The position numbers and the translations under genes were made by a program. This document shows, piece by piece, positions 15,439 through 25,780 of a stretch of DNA of 64,000 nucleotides. How positions within the stretch are numbered: the stretch's first letter is position 1; each line of letters begins with the position of its first letter. The notes under the pieces are model-generated. The model was not told where the DNA came from. It made no database searches and saw nothing but the letters and a program-made list of their open reading frames with translations. The DNA is from Devosia psychrophila (lineage in GTDB: Bacteria > Pseudomonadota > Alphaproteobacteria > Rhizobiales > Devosiaceae), in assembly GCF_000971275.1 (NCBI RefSeq), contig NZ_LAPV01000166.1:1-64000 (forward strand), in the 5' to 3' direction.

Positions 15439-18400
15439 CGGTATTCTCGATTGCGCCGCATGCAAAATTCCTGCGCGTGCTTGCCGAGAAGGTCAGCGAC
15501 GGCACGCTTCTCGCCGGCGCCAACCAGACGCAGCCGTTCTGGCTCAACGATGTTACCATCGTGGTGCCAACCCGCCGCGCCAAGTTGATGCTGGCCGAGG
15601 AATTCACCCGGCTGGGTCATGGCCTGCTGCCCGATATCCGCACCTTTGGCGGCGAGGTGGAAGACGAAGAACCGTTCCTGCCGCCCTTCGATGCGCCGAC
15701 GCCTCTGCCGGCTGCGAGCGGGTTGAAAAGGCGGCTGGTGCTGTCCAGCCTCGTCAACCAATGGGCCAATTCGCCTGACGGACAGCGCGCCTTTTCCAGT
15801 CCACCGACCGCCGGAGAAATCCTCTCCATGGCGGAATCGCTCGGCACGCTGATCGACGACCTGCTCACCGAGGAAAAAGGCGCCTCCGCTATCCGCGCCA
15901 TCGCCCCCGATATCGAGGCCAATATCGGCGAATACTGGCAGCAGACCCTGACTTTTCTCGACATAGCGCTGAATTTCTGGCCGGTCCGCCTAGAGACCGA
16001 CAAGCAGGCCGATACCGCCGCGCTGCGAGGTCAAAGGCTCGACCGGCAGGCGCTCGCTGCGCCGCTGTTGTTTGGCGACCGACCGGTCATCGCCGCCGGC
16101 TCGACCGGCTCGATTGCCGCCACCGCGCGATTGCTGAAGGCGATCAACGGCTTGCCACGCGGCGCCGTGGTACTGCCGGGGCTCGATTGCAGCATGAGCG
16201 CCGCCGATCATGCGGCCCTGCTCGAAGCCGCCAATAGCCCGCACGGCCATCCCCAGTATGGTCTGGCCCGCCTGCTGCGGGTCCTCGGGATTGCCGTGAC
16301 AGACGTCACCGAACTGGCCGACGCTGACGCTACCCGCACCGTGCTGGTCAACCATGCGCTGGCGCTGACCAAGGATACCGCCCGCTGGGCCGAGCACCGG
16401 ATGTCGGCCGTGGATCTGGCGCTTGCCAGCCGGGGCCTGTCGATGATCCGGGCGCGCAACGAAGATGAAGAAGCCCGCGCCGTGGCCCTTGCGGCGCGGC
16501 AGGCGCTGGAAGAGCGCAAGACCGTCGGCATCGTGACGCCAGACCGTAATCTGGCGCGCCGCATCGCCGCTGAATTGCTCCGCTTCGACGTCGTGGTCGA
16601 TGACGCGGCCGGCGCGCCGCTGTTCCAGTCGGCGACCGGCCGATTGTTGCGCCAGATACTTGCACTGGCCGGCAGCGATTGCGCGGCGGTGGATCTGGTG
16701 TCCCTGCTCCGCAATCAGGCGAGCCGGTTTGGCCTGCCGCGCGGCGACGTCGTGCAACTGACCGATGCGATCGAGCTCGGCCTGCTGCGTGGACAGCGTC
16801 CTAATCCGGGTCTGGCTGGGCTCCGCGTTCTGCTCACCGCCAATATCGACAAGCTTGCCAAGCATCCGGCGCGCCGGCTGCAACCCGGTGATGCGCCGGC
16901 CATCGAAGCGCTGTTCACCCGCATCGAGACGGCGCTGGCGCCGCTGCGCGCTCTGTTGGCCAAGAAATCCATCAGCGCCAGCGATTTTGCAGCTGCGCTC
17001 TGCGCAGCTTTCGATGTCGTTGCCGATGGAGCAGAACTGCCCGGCCGACGAGAGCTGGATGATTGGGCGACGCAAATGGCGGCGCAGCATGGCGAAGGCC
17101 ATCGTTTCGCGCCAAGTGGTTTGGATGGCGTGCTCGCAGCGCTGATGACGGGCTTCCAGGTCCGCACCCATGGAGAGCGTCGCCATGACATTGCCATCTG
17201 GGGCCAGCTCGAAGCGCGTTTGCAGCATCCGGACCTGCTGATCCTGGCGGGTCTCAATGAGGATATCTGGCCCGAGCCGGCCGATCCGGGTCCCTGGCTC
17301 AGTCGCGGCATGCGGCTCGCGGCCGGGTTACAGCCGCCGGAACGCCTGCAGGGCCTTGCCGCGCATGACTTTGCGCAGGGCATTGGCAACGCCGAGGTCA
17401 TCGTCAGCTTTGCCGATCGCGTCGGCTCGAGTCCGGCGATTGCCTCGCGGCTGGTACAGCGGTTGGAGGCCTTCGCCGGGAAAACCACCGCCGAAGGCTG
17501 GCAGGCCAAGGGTCAGGTCTGGATCGATCAGGCAAGGCGGCTCGATGCCGTCGAAACTGTGATGGCAGCGCCGAGGCCACTGCCCAATCCGCCCGCAAGC
17601 CAGCGGCCTCGCGCCCTATCGGTCACCGAGATCGAGACGCTGATGCGCTCGCCCTATGACATCTATGCCAAGCATGTGCTCAAGCTGCGACCGCTCGATC
17701 CGCTGGGCGATGCGCCCGATGCCCGCGAGCGCGGCACCATCATCCACGACATCTTCGCCGCCTTCGTCGAATCCGGCCACTCGGTAATGGCGCCCGACGC
17801 TGCCGAACTGCTCGACACCATCGCGCGGGAAAAATTCGCTGGGCTCGAAGCCATTGCCGAGCGGCGCGATATCTGGCTCCGACGCTTTGCAACTGCGGCG
17901 CGACAGTTTCTCGACTACGAGCGGGCGCGCGATGTGCTTGTGAAGCAGCGCCATGCCGAAATCGACGGCGAATGGCGGCTGGCGCTGAGCGAGGGCTTCA
18001 GGCTCAGCGGCCGTGCCGACCGGGTCGACGAATTGGTGGACGGTACGCTTGAGATAATCGACTTCAAGACTGGCTCTCCCCCTGCCAAGGGCCCCATGCA
18101 GGCATTCGAAGTGCCGCAATTGCTGCTCGAGGCGCAGATGGCACATGCCGGAACGCTCAAAGGCATAGCGCCGGCCAGCACGTCGGCGCTGACTTATATC
18201 AAGGTCGGCCTCGGGCCTGATGCGTTCATTCCCAAACCATTCATCGCCGCCGAAGGGCACGACATCATGAGCGCCGCCGACGAAATTTCCCGGCGCATGC
18301 AAAGCCACATCGAGCATTTCCTGATGCGCGACACGCCGATGCCGTCACGCCTGCTGCCGCTGGCCGGGCAACGCTTTGCCGGCGCCTATGACCATCTGGC

Positions 18401-18446
18401 GCGTGCAGCTGAATGGACCGCCGTCGATGGCGAGGACGTGCCATGA
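15435..18446 (+). CDS. addB: Double-strand break repair protein AddB
   Basis: A 1003-residue subunit of the AddAB helicase-nuclease, which resects broken ends and loads RecA at Chi-like sites. The N-terminus holds the inactive helicase-like domain (ATIVVPTRRAKLMLAEEF region). The C-terminus carries the RecB-type nuclease: SVTEIETLMRSPYDIYAKHVL, then RGTIIHDIF, and LEIIDFKTGSPP with the Asp and Lys of the active site. The ATG at 15435 overlaps the preceding stop codon and gives the usual N-terminus; a longer reading from 15300 would run inside the upstream gene. Confidence 0.96.
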   Translation: MTVFSIAPHAKFLRVLAEKVSDGTLLAGANQTQPFWLNDVTIVVPTRRAKLMLAEEFTRLGHGLLPDIRTFGGEVEDEEPFLPPFDAPTPLPAASGLKRRLVLSSLVNQWANSPDGQRAFSSPPTAGEILSMAESLGTLIDDLLTEEKGASAIRAIAPDIEANIGEYWQQTLTFLDIALNFWPVRLETDKQADTAALRGQRLDRQALAAPLLFGDRPVIAAGSTGSIAATARLLKAINGLPRGAVVLPGLDCSMSAADHAALLEAANSPHGHPQYGLARLLRVLGIAVTDVTELADADATRTVLVNHALALTKDTARWAEHRMSAVDLALASRGLSMIRARNEDEEARAVALAARQALEERKTVGIVTPDRNLARRIAAELLRFDVVVDDAAGAPLFQSATGRLLRQILALAGSDCAAVDLVSLLRNQASRFGLPRGDVVQLTDAIELGLLRGQRPNPGLAGLRVLLTANIDKLAKHPARRLQPGDAPAIEALFTRIETALAPLRALLAKKSISASDFAAALCAAFDVVADGAELPGRRELDDWATQMAAQHGEGHRFAPSGLDGVLAALMTGFQVRTHGERRHDIAIWGQLEARLQHPDLLILAGLNEDIWPEPADPGPWLSRGMRLAAGLQPPERLQGLAAHDFAQGIGNAEVIVSFADRVGSSPAIASRLVQRLEAFAGKTTAEGWQAKGQVWIDQARRLDAVETVMAAPRPLPNPPASQRPRALSVTEIETLMRSPYDIYAKHVLKLRPLDPLGDAPDARERGTIIHDIFAAFVESGHSVMAPDAAELLDTIAREKFAGLEAIAERRDIWLRRFATAARQFLDYERARDVLVKQRHAEIDGEWRLALSEGFRLSGRADRVDELVDGTLEIIDFKTGSPPAKGPMQAFEVPQLLLEAQMAHAGTLKGIAPASTSALTYIKVGLGPDAFIPKPFIAAEGHDIMSAADEISRRMQSHIEHFLMRDTPMPSRLLPLAGQRFAGAYDHLARAAEWTAVDGEDVP

Positions 18447-21400
18447 GCGAACGCGGAGCGCTGCAAGTACCGTCAGACACCAGCCGCAATCAGGCGCGGG
18501 CGGCGGACCCGTCATGGTCGATATGGGTTTCGGCCAATGCCGGCTCAGGCAAGACCTATGTTCTCACCCAGCGCGTATTGCGCCTGCTGCTGAGTGGCGT
18601 CGAGCCGCAGGCGATTTTGTGCCTCACCTATACCCAGGCTGCCGCTGCCGAAATGCGCCGCCGCGTCGCTCAACGGCTTGGCGAATGGGCGGTGATGGAC
18701 GAGGCGCTGCTCGATGCCGAATTGACCAAGATCGAGGGCATCAACTATCCGGCCCTGCTGCTGGAACGAGCGCGGACCCTGTTTGCCAAGGCGCTGGAAA
18801 CCCCCGGCGGGCTCAAGATCGTCACCATCCACGCGTTCTGCGAATCGGTGTTGCACCGATTTCCGCTCGAAGCCCGTGTGCCCTATGACTTTGCCGTCAT
18901 CGAGGATGATGAGCGCTCCGCCATGCTGCTATCGGCCCGCGAGACGGTGATGGCGCAAGGCATTGGCGCCGAAGGTGCAGTCGAGACGCTGTTCGAGACA
19001 CTGAGCGACGAGCAGATCCGCACTTCCATTGACGCGGCGCTGGCCGATGGGCGCAAGCTCAAGGCCGTGCTGGCGGATGCCGAGCGCGCCAAGGCCAACC
19101 TGCGCCAACTGGTCGGACCCACGCTGACTCTCGCCGAACTCAATGCCGCAATTATCGGCAAGCGGTTGGTCGGACCGGGTGAGATCACCCAGCTGTTCAC
19201 CATCTGCCCACCCAAGGGCGGCAATCGAAGCCTCGAGGATAAGCTCGCGGCGCTCGACCTCGCCAATCCGTCGCCCGAAGGCTGGATGCGGGCTTTCCTG
19301 ACGGCCGATGAAACCGTGCCGGCACGCTTCCCGGTCAAGGCGATCACCTCGGCCGATCCGGACCTCGCCGACATGCTGATCGCCGAGGCAGAACGTCTTG
19401 CCGCGCTGGCCGAGAGCCGTCTAGCTGTAACACTGATCGCACGCAGCGAGGCTCTGCTCGACATCGTCATGGCGGTGGCCCGGCAATATGAAAACCTCAA
19501 GCGGGCCCGCTCGCTGCTGGATTTCGACGATCTGGTGGAAAAACTGGCCGACCTGTTTAGCCACGAATCCGGCGAATGGGTGCGCTACAAGTTGGACTCC
19601 GCCGTCGACCACATCCTGGTCGATGAAAGCCAGGATACCAATGGCGAGCAGTGGCGCGTGGTCCAAGCCATTGCCGACGAATATTTCGCCGGCGCCGGTG
19701 CGGTGCAGCGACCGCGCTCGCTGTTTGCGGTAGGCGACCAGAAGCAGTCGATCTATTCGTTCCAGGGCGCCGATCCGGCACTGTTCGGCGAGACCGGCCG
19801 GCAATATCGCCAGCGCGCCGCGCAGGTCGATGCGCTGTTCGAACCGGTGCCGCTGCGCACCAGCTTCCGCACGCTGCCCGAAGTTCTCGAAGCGGTGGAT
19901 CTGGTAAGCGCCAATCCGGCGATCCAGTCGGCTTTGCTTGAAACCGAGCCGGTGCATCACGATACCGCCCGCACCATGCTGGGCGGCAGCGTCACGCTGT
20001 GGCCGCCGTTGCAGCAGGCCGCCGATGCACCGGCCGGCAGCGAATGGCCGACCACGGCGCTTGAAACCGAGCAGACCGCTCCGCGCCGGGTAGCTGCCCG
20101 AATCGCAGGCGAGATCAAGCGATGGATCGCCGCGCGCCGTCCGCTGACCGGGCGAGGCCGCATCATTAGCGCCGATGACGTGCTGATTTTGGTGCAGTCG
20201 CGTGGCGCCCTGTTCCAGGAAATCATCCGCGCCCTACGACTTGCCGGACTGCCGACGCCGGGTGCAGACCGGCTCAAGGTCACCGGCCATATCGCCGTGA
20301 TGGACATGCTGGCCCTGTGCGACGTGCTGCTCAATACCGCCGATGACCTGCAACTGGCCGCCCTGCTCCGCTCGCCACTGTTCGATGTGAGCGAGGACGA
20401 TCTGCTCGCTGTGGCCCAGCCGCGGCCGAAGGGCGAGACGCTGTGGCAGGCGCTGGCGCAATGCAGCCTGCCCAGTTGCGCTGATGCCTATGCGCGTCTC
20501 GCCCGCTGGCGCAGCGAACTCGATTTCGAGCGCCCGTTCGAATTCCTGTCGCAGGTGCTCTATGCCGAGGGCGGGCTGAAACGGTTTCACGCCCGACTGG
20601 GCAATGAAGTCGACGACGTGTTCGCCGAATTGCTGTCGCTGGCGCTCGAGCATGAGCAGGGCACGCAACCCTCGTTGCAGGGCTTCGTTTCCGGCATGCG
20701 GCAGCGGCAGGGCACCATCAAGCGCGAACTGCCCGAGGCCGGCGGCGGCGTTCGAGTAATGACCGTGCATGGCGCCAAGGGGCTCGAAGCGCCCATCGTG
20801 ATCCTCGCCGATGCAGCGACCAAGCCACGGCCGCAGATGGTCGGCAAGTCGGTCTATGTAATCGCCGATGCGCCGGGGCCGCTGCTGATCCATGCCAGCG
20901 GTCAGGCGGGACATTTGCCCAGCACAATGCCTCTAAAGCAGGTGGTGGATGACAATATCCTCGCTGAATACTGGCGTCGGCTCTATGTAGGCATGACCCG
21001 CGCCGAGGATGAGCTTTATGTCACCGGTACGCTGACGCCTGGCTCCGACGCCGGCAAGCAACTGGCGGGAAGTTGGTACGAAGCCATCGAAAGCACCCTT
21101 CGCCCACTGGCCGAAAGCCAGCTCGATTCCGACGGCCGCGAGACCGGCCTGATCTATCCGCGCCAGCGCGTGGCGCCTGCCGCGGTGACGCCCAAGACCC
21201 CTATGGTCGCTTCGACATTGCAACCGTTGGTGCTGCAGCGGGTACCCGGTCCAGCCCTCGTCGAGGAAGTCTCGCCGTCGAACGCGCGTGGTCACGTCTC
21301 GCGCCTGCTATCTCTGGATACCTTGGCTGAACAGGTGCGCGAGGCCGAGACGGCGCGGCGCGAGGGCATCGCACTGCATGCAATGCTGCAGCATCTGGGC

Positions 21401-21877
21401 GGCATTGATCGCGCGCTATGGACCGACATCGTCCCCAAGGCGCTACTGGCTCTGCTGCCCGATATGCCAGACAACCACGCGGCGATCGGCAGCAAGGCAA
21501 TCGCCATTCTCGACCGGCCCGAACTGGCAGCTTATTTTGGCGACAACAGCCGGGCCGAGGTGTCGTTTATGCTCGACGCGAAGCGCAACGGGAAAGACAT
21601 TCGCCTGAACGGGCGCATGGATCGGATGGTCATTGACGAGACCGGTGTAACGGTGATCGACTACAAGTCCGATGCGTCGGTGCCATCAGAGGCGGGCGAC
21701 GTGCCGGGGAACTATCTAACCCAGCTTGGATTGTATGCACTGGTTGCAGGTCAGCTTTTCCCCGGACGAGACATACGCGCGGCCATACTGTGGACGGAAC
21801 AAATAGCTTTGAGTTCATTGATGTTTTTGCCTCCAGACATTTTAGCAGCGGCGACAAGGGACTTCACCATGCGGTGA
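18443..21877 (+). CDS. addA: Double-strand break repair helicase AddA
   Basis: A 1144-residue UvrD/RecB-like helicase with a C-terminal nuclease. Walker A is SANAGSGKTYVL near residue 38; motif Ia LCLTYTQAAAAEM; motif II ILVDESQDTNGEQW; motif III AVGDQKQSIYSFQGA; motif V VMTVHGAKGLEAPIV; motif VI RRLYVGMTRAEDELYV. The C-terminal nuclease shows GVTVIDYKSD. Start and addB stop overlap as ATGA, so translation is coupled. The last 30 or so residues read less like a conserved family end but remain in frame. Confidence 0.97.
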   Translation: MSERGALQVPSDTSRNQARAADPSWSIWVSANAGSGKTYVLTQRVLRLLLSGVEPQAILCLTYTQAAAAEMRRRVAQRLGEWAVMDEALLDAELTKIEGINYPALLLERARTLFAKALETPGGLKIVTIHAFCESVLHRFPLEARVPYDFAVIEDDERSAMLLSARETVMAQGIGAEGAVETLFETLSDEQIRTSIDAALADGRKLKAVLADAERAKANLRQLVGPTLTLAELNAAIIGKRLVGPGEITQLFTICPPKGGNRSLEDKLAALDLANPSPEGWMRAFLTADETVPARFPVKAITSADPDLADMLIAEAERLAALAESRLAVTLIARSEALLDIVMAVARQYENLKRARSLLDFDDLVEKLADLFSHESGEWVRYKLDSAVDHILVDESQDTNGEQWRVVQAIADEYFAGAGAVQRPRSLFAVGDQKQSIYSFQGADPALFGETGRQYRQRAAQVDALFEPVPLRTSFRTLPEVLEAVDLVSANPAIQSALLETEPVHHDTARTMLGGSVTLWPPLQQAADAPAGSEWPTTALETEQTAPRRVAARIAGEIKRWIAARRPLTGRGRIISADDVLILVQSRGALFQEIIRALRLAGLPTPGADRLKVTGHIAVMDMLALCDVLLNTADDLQLAALLRSPLFDVSEDDLLAVAQPRPKGETLWQALAQCSLPSCADAYARLARWRSELDFERPFEFLSQVLYAEGGLKRFHARLGNEVDDVFAELLSLALEHEQGTQPSLQGFVSGMRQRQGTIKRELPEAGGGVRVMTVHGAKGLEAPIVILADAATKPRPQMVGKSVYVIADAPGPLLIHASGQAGHLPSTMPLKQVVDDNILAEYWRRLYVGMTRAEDELYVTGTLTPGSDAGKQLAGSWYEAIESTLRPLAESQLDSDGRETGLIYPRQRVAPAAVTPKTPMVASTLQPLVLQRVPGPALVEEVSPSNARGHVSRLLSLDTLAEQVREAETARREGIALHAMLQHLGGIDRALWTDIVPKALLALLPDMPDNHAAIGSKAIAILDRPELAAYFGDNSRAEVSFMLDAKRNGKDIRLNGRMDRMVIDETGVTVIDYKSDASVPSEAGDVPGNYLTQLGLYALVAGQLFPGRDIRAAILWTEQIALSSLMFLPPDILAAATRDFTMR

Positions 21878-21955
21878 GCGAACTTGCCCCGAGGCTGGAC
21901 TCTCCCCAGCTTTAGGCGCACAGAGACCGCCGCTTTCAACCCAAAGGCAACAACC

Positions 21956-22279
21956 ATGACTACTCACGTTTCCGACGCCAATTTCGGCGAGGAAGTCCTT
22001 AACTCCAAAGAGCCCGTACTCGTGGATTTCTGGGCAGAATGGTGCGGGCCGTGCCGCGCAATCGCACCCGTGCTCGATGAGCTTTCGACTGAGCTGGCCG
22101 GCCGGGTCAAGATCGTCAAACTCAACATCGACGAGAATCCCTCGACCACGTCCAAGTATGGCGTCCGCTCGATCCCGACCATGATCCTGTTCAAGGGCGG
22201 CGAAGCTGCGGACATGAAGATTGGTGCCGGCACGCCCAAGGCAGGCCTTACCAAGTGGCTTGAGAGCCACGCCGCGTAA
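21956..22279 (+). CDS. trxA: Thioredoxin 1
   Basis: A 107-residue cytoplasmic thioredoxin and general protein disulfide reductase. The active site is WAEWCGPCR with Cys 30 and Cys 33; the cis-proline is in [11 protein letters not shown]. Length and motifs match TrxA. It follows addA by 78 bases, as in many Hyphomicrobiales, and is closed by a strong terminator. AAGGCAACAACC before the ATG is a moderate ribosome binding site. Confidence 0.97.
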   Translation: MTTHVSDANFGEEVLNSKEPVLVDFWAEWCGPCRAIAPVLDELSTELAGRVKIVKLNIDENPSTTSKYGVRSIPTMILFKGGEAADMKIGAGTPKAGLTKWLESHAA

Positions 22280-22303
22280 TTCATGCGACGAGAATTTGAA
22301 AAC

Positions 22304-22331
22304 ACCGCCGAGGCAACTCGGCGGTTTTTTT
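22304..22331 (+). terminator. Rho-independent terminator after trxA
   Basis: Stem ACCGCCGAG (22304-22312) / CTCGGCGGT (22317-22325), four-base loop, then a run of seven T. Confidence 0.92.
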
Positions 22332-22439
22332 ATTTGTGCCCGGGACCGCGCCCTGCCTTGGTCCGGCGCGCTGGAACAATCCTGTCCCCGCCCCTCTATT
22401 GTCCCGCATAATCTGCCATTTTACCCCACGCGCAGTTTT

Positions 22440-22512
22440 CCCTCGGGCTTGACCCGAGGGCCACTCTCAACCCGGCAAAGGCGGCCAAAGATCCTCGGGT
22501 CAAGCCCGAGGG
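22440..22512. repeat. Paired palindromic repeat (REP/BIME-like), copy 2
   Basis: Same unit as at 3918-3994: CCCTCGGGCTTGACCCGAGGG at 22440-22460 and the inverse CCTCGGGTCAAGCCCGAGGG at 22493-22512, 32 bases apart. It lies in the 418-base gap between trxA and the GH3 gene. The rest of that gap (22513-22690) shows nothing I can name. Confidence 0.8.
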
Positions 22513-22697
22513 AGAAGCGGGCGGGTTAGGCGAACTTGGAGATTAACGATCCCAACCAAAGGCAAAGCGTCTCGCAACATCTTCCCTGACAACCGAAACC
22601 CTGTGGGCCGATCGGCGCTTCGGCACTCCCACCCACTGCTTTTGCCGCCATCCTCTGCTAGACATGACAAAACAAAAGACTCCCGGAGGACGTCCCC

Positions 22698-24368
22698 TTG
22701 GCCCCCATCGATCTCAGCGCTGCCCCGTTCAATCTCGATGACGAGGCTCTGGCCTGGGTTGCAGCGACGCGCGACGGCCTCAGCCCGCGCGACAAGCTTG
22801 CCCAGTTGTTCGTGCTGCTGGCGCGCGGCACGTCGGAAGAGACTGCCGAGACCGTGCGCAGCTTCAAGCCGGGCGGCATTACCCGGATTTATTCCGACGA
22901 CCTGTTCGCCGAGATCAACCTGGCGCGCGACCTTGGCACGCTGAGTGCCATTCCGCTGCTGGTCAGCGCCGATCTCGAAGGCAGCCGGATGAGCCTGCCG
23001 TTCGGCACCGCAGTGCCCAATCCGCTGGGCCTTGCCGCGGTCGATGATGTCGAAGCCACCAGCGCCATTTCGACCATCATGGCGCGCGAAGCCCATGCGG
23101 TGGGCCTCAACTGGAGCTTTACCCCCGTCGTCGACATCAATTCGGCCTGGCGCAGCGCCATCGTCGGCACCCGCTCGTATGGCAGCGACATCGACAGAGT
23201 GGAACGCCATGCCATGGCACAAATCGAGGCTTTCCAGGCCAATGGCGTCGCCGCCACGGTAAAACACTGGCCCGGCGAGGGCTTCGACGACCGCGACCAG
23301 CATCTGGTGACCACGGTCAATCCGCTTTCCATGCCGGATTGGGAGGTCAGTTTCGGCCGCCTCTATCGCAAGGCTATCGAGAATGGCGTGCTGGCTATCA
23401 TGTCGGCCCATATCGCGCTGCCGGCCTACGTTCGGGCGCTCGATCCAGATGCCGGCGCCGAAGCCTATCGCCCGGCCTCGCTGAGCAGGGCTCTCAACGA
23501 GGACCTGCTGCGCCGCGAACTGGGCTTCAACGGCCTGATCGTCTCCGACGCAACGGGGATGGCCGGCTTGGGCGATTGGGGTCCGCGCGATGGAGTTCTG
23601 CCCGAGGTGATCATCTCGGGCTGCGACGTCATCCTGTTTTCCAACGATCCCAATGGCGACCTGATGCGGCTGGTCAAGGCCGTCGCCGATGGCCGCCTGA
23701 GCCAGGAGCGCGTCGATGAGGCCGTCACGCGAGTGCTGGCCCTCAAGGCCGCCCTTGGCCTCCACAAGGACCGCCCTGAGCCAAGCATCGACGCCGCCCG
23801 GCAGGTCGTGGCCACCCAGCAGAACCAGATCATCGCGCAGGGCGTCACCGCGCGGGTGCCGACCCTGGTCAAGGACCTCAGGGGCCTGCTGCCGCTGTCA
23901 CCGAACAAGACCCGTCGGGTGCTGGTCTATTCGAGTGGCGTCATCATGCCGTTCGTGCCGCACCCGCTGCCGCTTAGCCTGCCCCAACGACTGGAAAGCG
24001 AGGGTTTCGAGGTCACGCTGTTCACGCCCGATGCCCCGCCCAATCCCAAGGATTTCGACCTCGTCCTCTATTTGTTTGCCGAGGAAACCCTGCTTACCCG
24101 CGGCCGCATCTTCCTCGACTGGAACAAGCTGACCGGCTCGGTATTCGGCGCCATGCACCGCCTGTGGCACGACATGCCGACGCTGATGATCTCGTTCGGT
24201 TTTCCCTATTATCTCTATGACGCGCCACGCGTGCCGGCCTATGTCAACGCCTATGGCTCCAGCGAAGCCATGCAGGCGGCGGTACTCGAAGCCATCATGG
24301 GCCGCCAGCCCTTCTCAGGCACCAGCCCGGTCGATCCATTCGTCGGTAGCGAGCAGGGGAAATATTAG
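22698..24368 (+). CDS. Glycoside hydrolase family 3 protein (NagZ/beta-N-acetylhexosaminidase-like)
   Basis: A 556-residue GH3 enzyme with no signal peptide. The barrel domain has the family's KH-PG-G motif as KHWPGEGFDDRDQHL, including the Asp-His dyad used as general acid in NagZ enzymes, and the nucleophile in LIVSDATGMAGL. From about 400 a second domain (RRVLVYSSGVIMPFVP onward) resembles the C-terminal alpha/beta domain of two-domain GH3 proteins. A role in cytosolic peptidoglycan recycling or sugar use is plausible. The start is TTG with CGGAGGA nine bases before it. It converges on folC with a four-base overlap. Confidence 0.85.
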   Translation: MAPIDLSAAPFNLDDEALAWVAATRDGLSPRDKLAQLFVLLARGTSEETAETVRSFKPGGITRIYSDDLFAEINLARDLGTLSAIPLLVSADLEGSRMSLPFGTAVPNPLGLAAVDDVEATSAISTIMAREAHAVGLNWSFTPVVDINSAWRSAIVGTRSYGSDIDRVERHAMAQIEAFQANGVAATVKHWPGEGFDDRDQHLVTTVNPLSMPDWEVSFGRLYRKAIENGVLAIMSAHIALPAYVRALDPDAGAEAYRPASLSRALNEDLLRRELGFNGLIVSDATGMAGLGDWGPRDGVLPEVIISGCDVILFSNDPNGDLMRLVKAVADGRLSQERVDEAVTRVLALKAALGLHKDRPEPSIDAARQVVATQQNQIIAQGVTARVPTLVKDLRGLLPLSPNKTRRVLVYSSGVIMPFVPHPLPLSLPQRLESEGFEVTLFTPDAPPNPKDFDLVLYLFAEETLLTRGRIFLDWNKLTGSVFGAMHRLWHDMPTLMISFGFPYYLYDAPRVPAYVNAYGSSEAMQAAVLEAIMGRQPFSGTSPVDPFVGSEQGKY

Positions 24369-25657
24369 TCCGGCGGCGTGCCGTTCCGCGCCAGCACATC
24401 GCCCGCCAGATAGAGCGAGCCGCAGATCAGCACCCGCGCATCGGGTAATTCGGCGGCGGCCTTGAGCGCCGTCACCACCGAGCGCATCGGGCGCGCTTCA
24501 AAGCCCATCTTCCGGGCCTCCCGGGTGATGAAATCGGCGCCGTGGGCGTTGGTCTCGCCGGGAATGGTGAGCGTCAGCACTTCGCTCACCATTCCCTTGA
24601 ACGGTGCAAGGAAGTCGGCCGGTGCCCGGGTGTTCATCATGCCCATGATCAGCACCCGTGGCGCCTTACGCCGCTGGTTCATCGCCGCCAGCGCCACGGC
24701 CAAAGCCGCCGCGCCATGCGCATTATGCCCGCCGTCGAGCCAGAGTTCGGCACCGGCGGGCAGCAGGTCACGCAACTTGCCATGCAGCGGCATCAGCCGC
24801 GCCGGCCAAGTGACATTGCGCAGGCCGCGCTCGAAGGCTGCATTGTCGATGGGCAGGCCAAAGTGCCGGCTCGCGGCAATGGCCAGCGCCGCATTTTCGA
24901 ACTGATGCGTCCCGAGCAATGCTGGCGGCGGCAGGTCGAGCAACCCGTTCTCGTCCTGGAACACCAGCCGCCCGTCCTGGCGCGAGCAGTGGAAATCCTC
25001 GCCCTGCCAGACCGGGACTATACTCAGCCGGCGCGCCGCTCGATCGAGCACCGGACGGGCTTCTTCGCGCTGCAGGCCAATCACAGCCTTGCTGCCGCGT
25101 TTGAAGATGCCAGCCTTGCTGACGGCGATCTCTGCGACGGTGTTGCCGAGGAAGGCCTGATGGTCGAGATCGATCGGGGTGATGATAGTGCCGAGCGGCT
25201 GCCTGATAACATTGGTGGTGTCATAGGTGCCGCCCATGCCGGTTTCGAGCAGCAGATAATCAGCCGGCGTCTCGGCATAGAGCAGCAAGGCCGAGACCGT
25301 GGTGATCTCGAAAAAGGTTATCGGCCGCCCGGCATTGACGGTTTCGACATGCTCCAGCGTGGCGTTGAGGCGGCGAGTATCCACCAGCGTGCCGGCCAGG
25401 CGAATGCGCTCGTTAAAGCGCACCAGATGCGGCGAATTGTAGACATGTACGCTCTTGCCAGCGGCTTCGAGGAAAGCCCGCAGATAGGCAATGGTCGAGC
25501 CCTTGGCATTGGTCCCCGCCACATGGATGGTGGGCGGTAGATGCTCCTGGGGATCGCCCAGTTCAGCCAACAAGGGCATCATGCGGTCAAGGCTGAGATC
25601 GATCAGCTTGGGATGCAGCTGCGACAGGCGCTTCAGAATGGCATCGGTACGGGACAT
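24365..25657 (-). CDS. folC: Bifunctional dihydrofolate synthase / folylpolyglutamate synthase
   Basis: A 430-residue ATP-dependent Mur-ligase-family enzyme that adds glutamate to dihydropteroate and folates. The P-loop is HVAGTNAKGSTIAYL, followed by NSPHLVRFNERIRL; the central ETGMGGTYDTTNV and WLDGGHNAHGA motifs are the folate-synthase signatures, with MGMMNTRAPADFLAPF in the C-terminal domain. Length is normal. In relatives folC directly follows accD; here a chemoreceptor gene lies between them. Confidence 0.96.
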   Translation of the reverse strand: MSRTDAILKRLSQLHPKLIDLSLDRMMPLLAELGDPQEHLPPTIHVAGTNAKGSTIAYLRAFLEAAGKSVHVYNSPHLVRFNERIRLAGTLVDTRRLNATLEHVETVNAGRPITFFEITTVSALLLYAETPADYLLLETGMGGTYDTTNVIRQPLGTIITPIDLDHQAFLGNTVAEIAVSKAGIFKRGSKAVIGLQREEARPVLDRAARRLSIVPVWQGEDFHCSRQDGRLVFQDENGLLDLPPPALLGTHQFENAALAIAASRHFGLPIDNAAFERGLRNVTWPARLMPLHGKLRDLLPAGAELWLDGGHNAHGAAALAVALAAMNQRRKAPRVLIMGMMNTRAPADFLAPFKGMVSEVLTLTIPGETNAHGADFITREARKMGFEARPMRSVVTALKAAAELPDARVLICGSLYLAGDVLARNGTPPD

Positions 25658-25780
25658 TTGGACTCAACCTGCGGCGTGTGCCGATGGGGTAGCGCTGATC
25701 GGAGCGCCGCTCAATGCCCCAGCGCTCACTGCGCAGCACCTGCCTCCTTGCGTGACTGCCAAGTCAGCGCAAAGGAACCA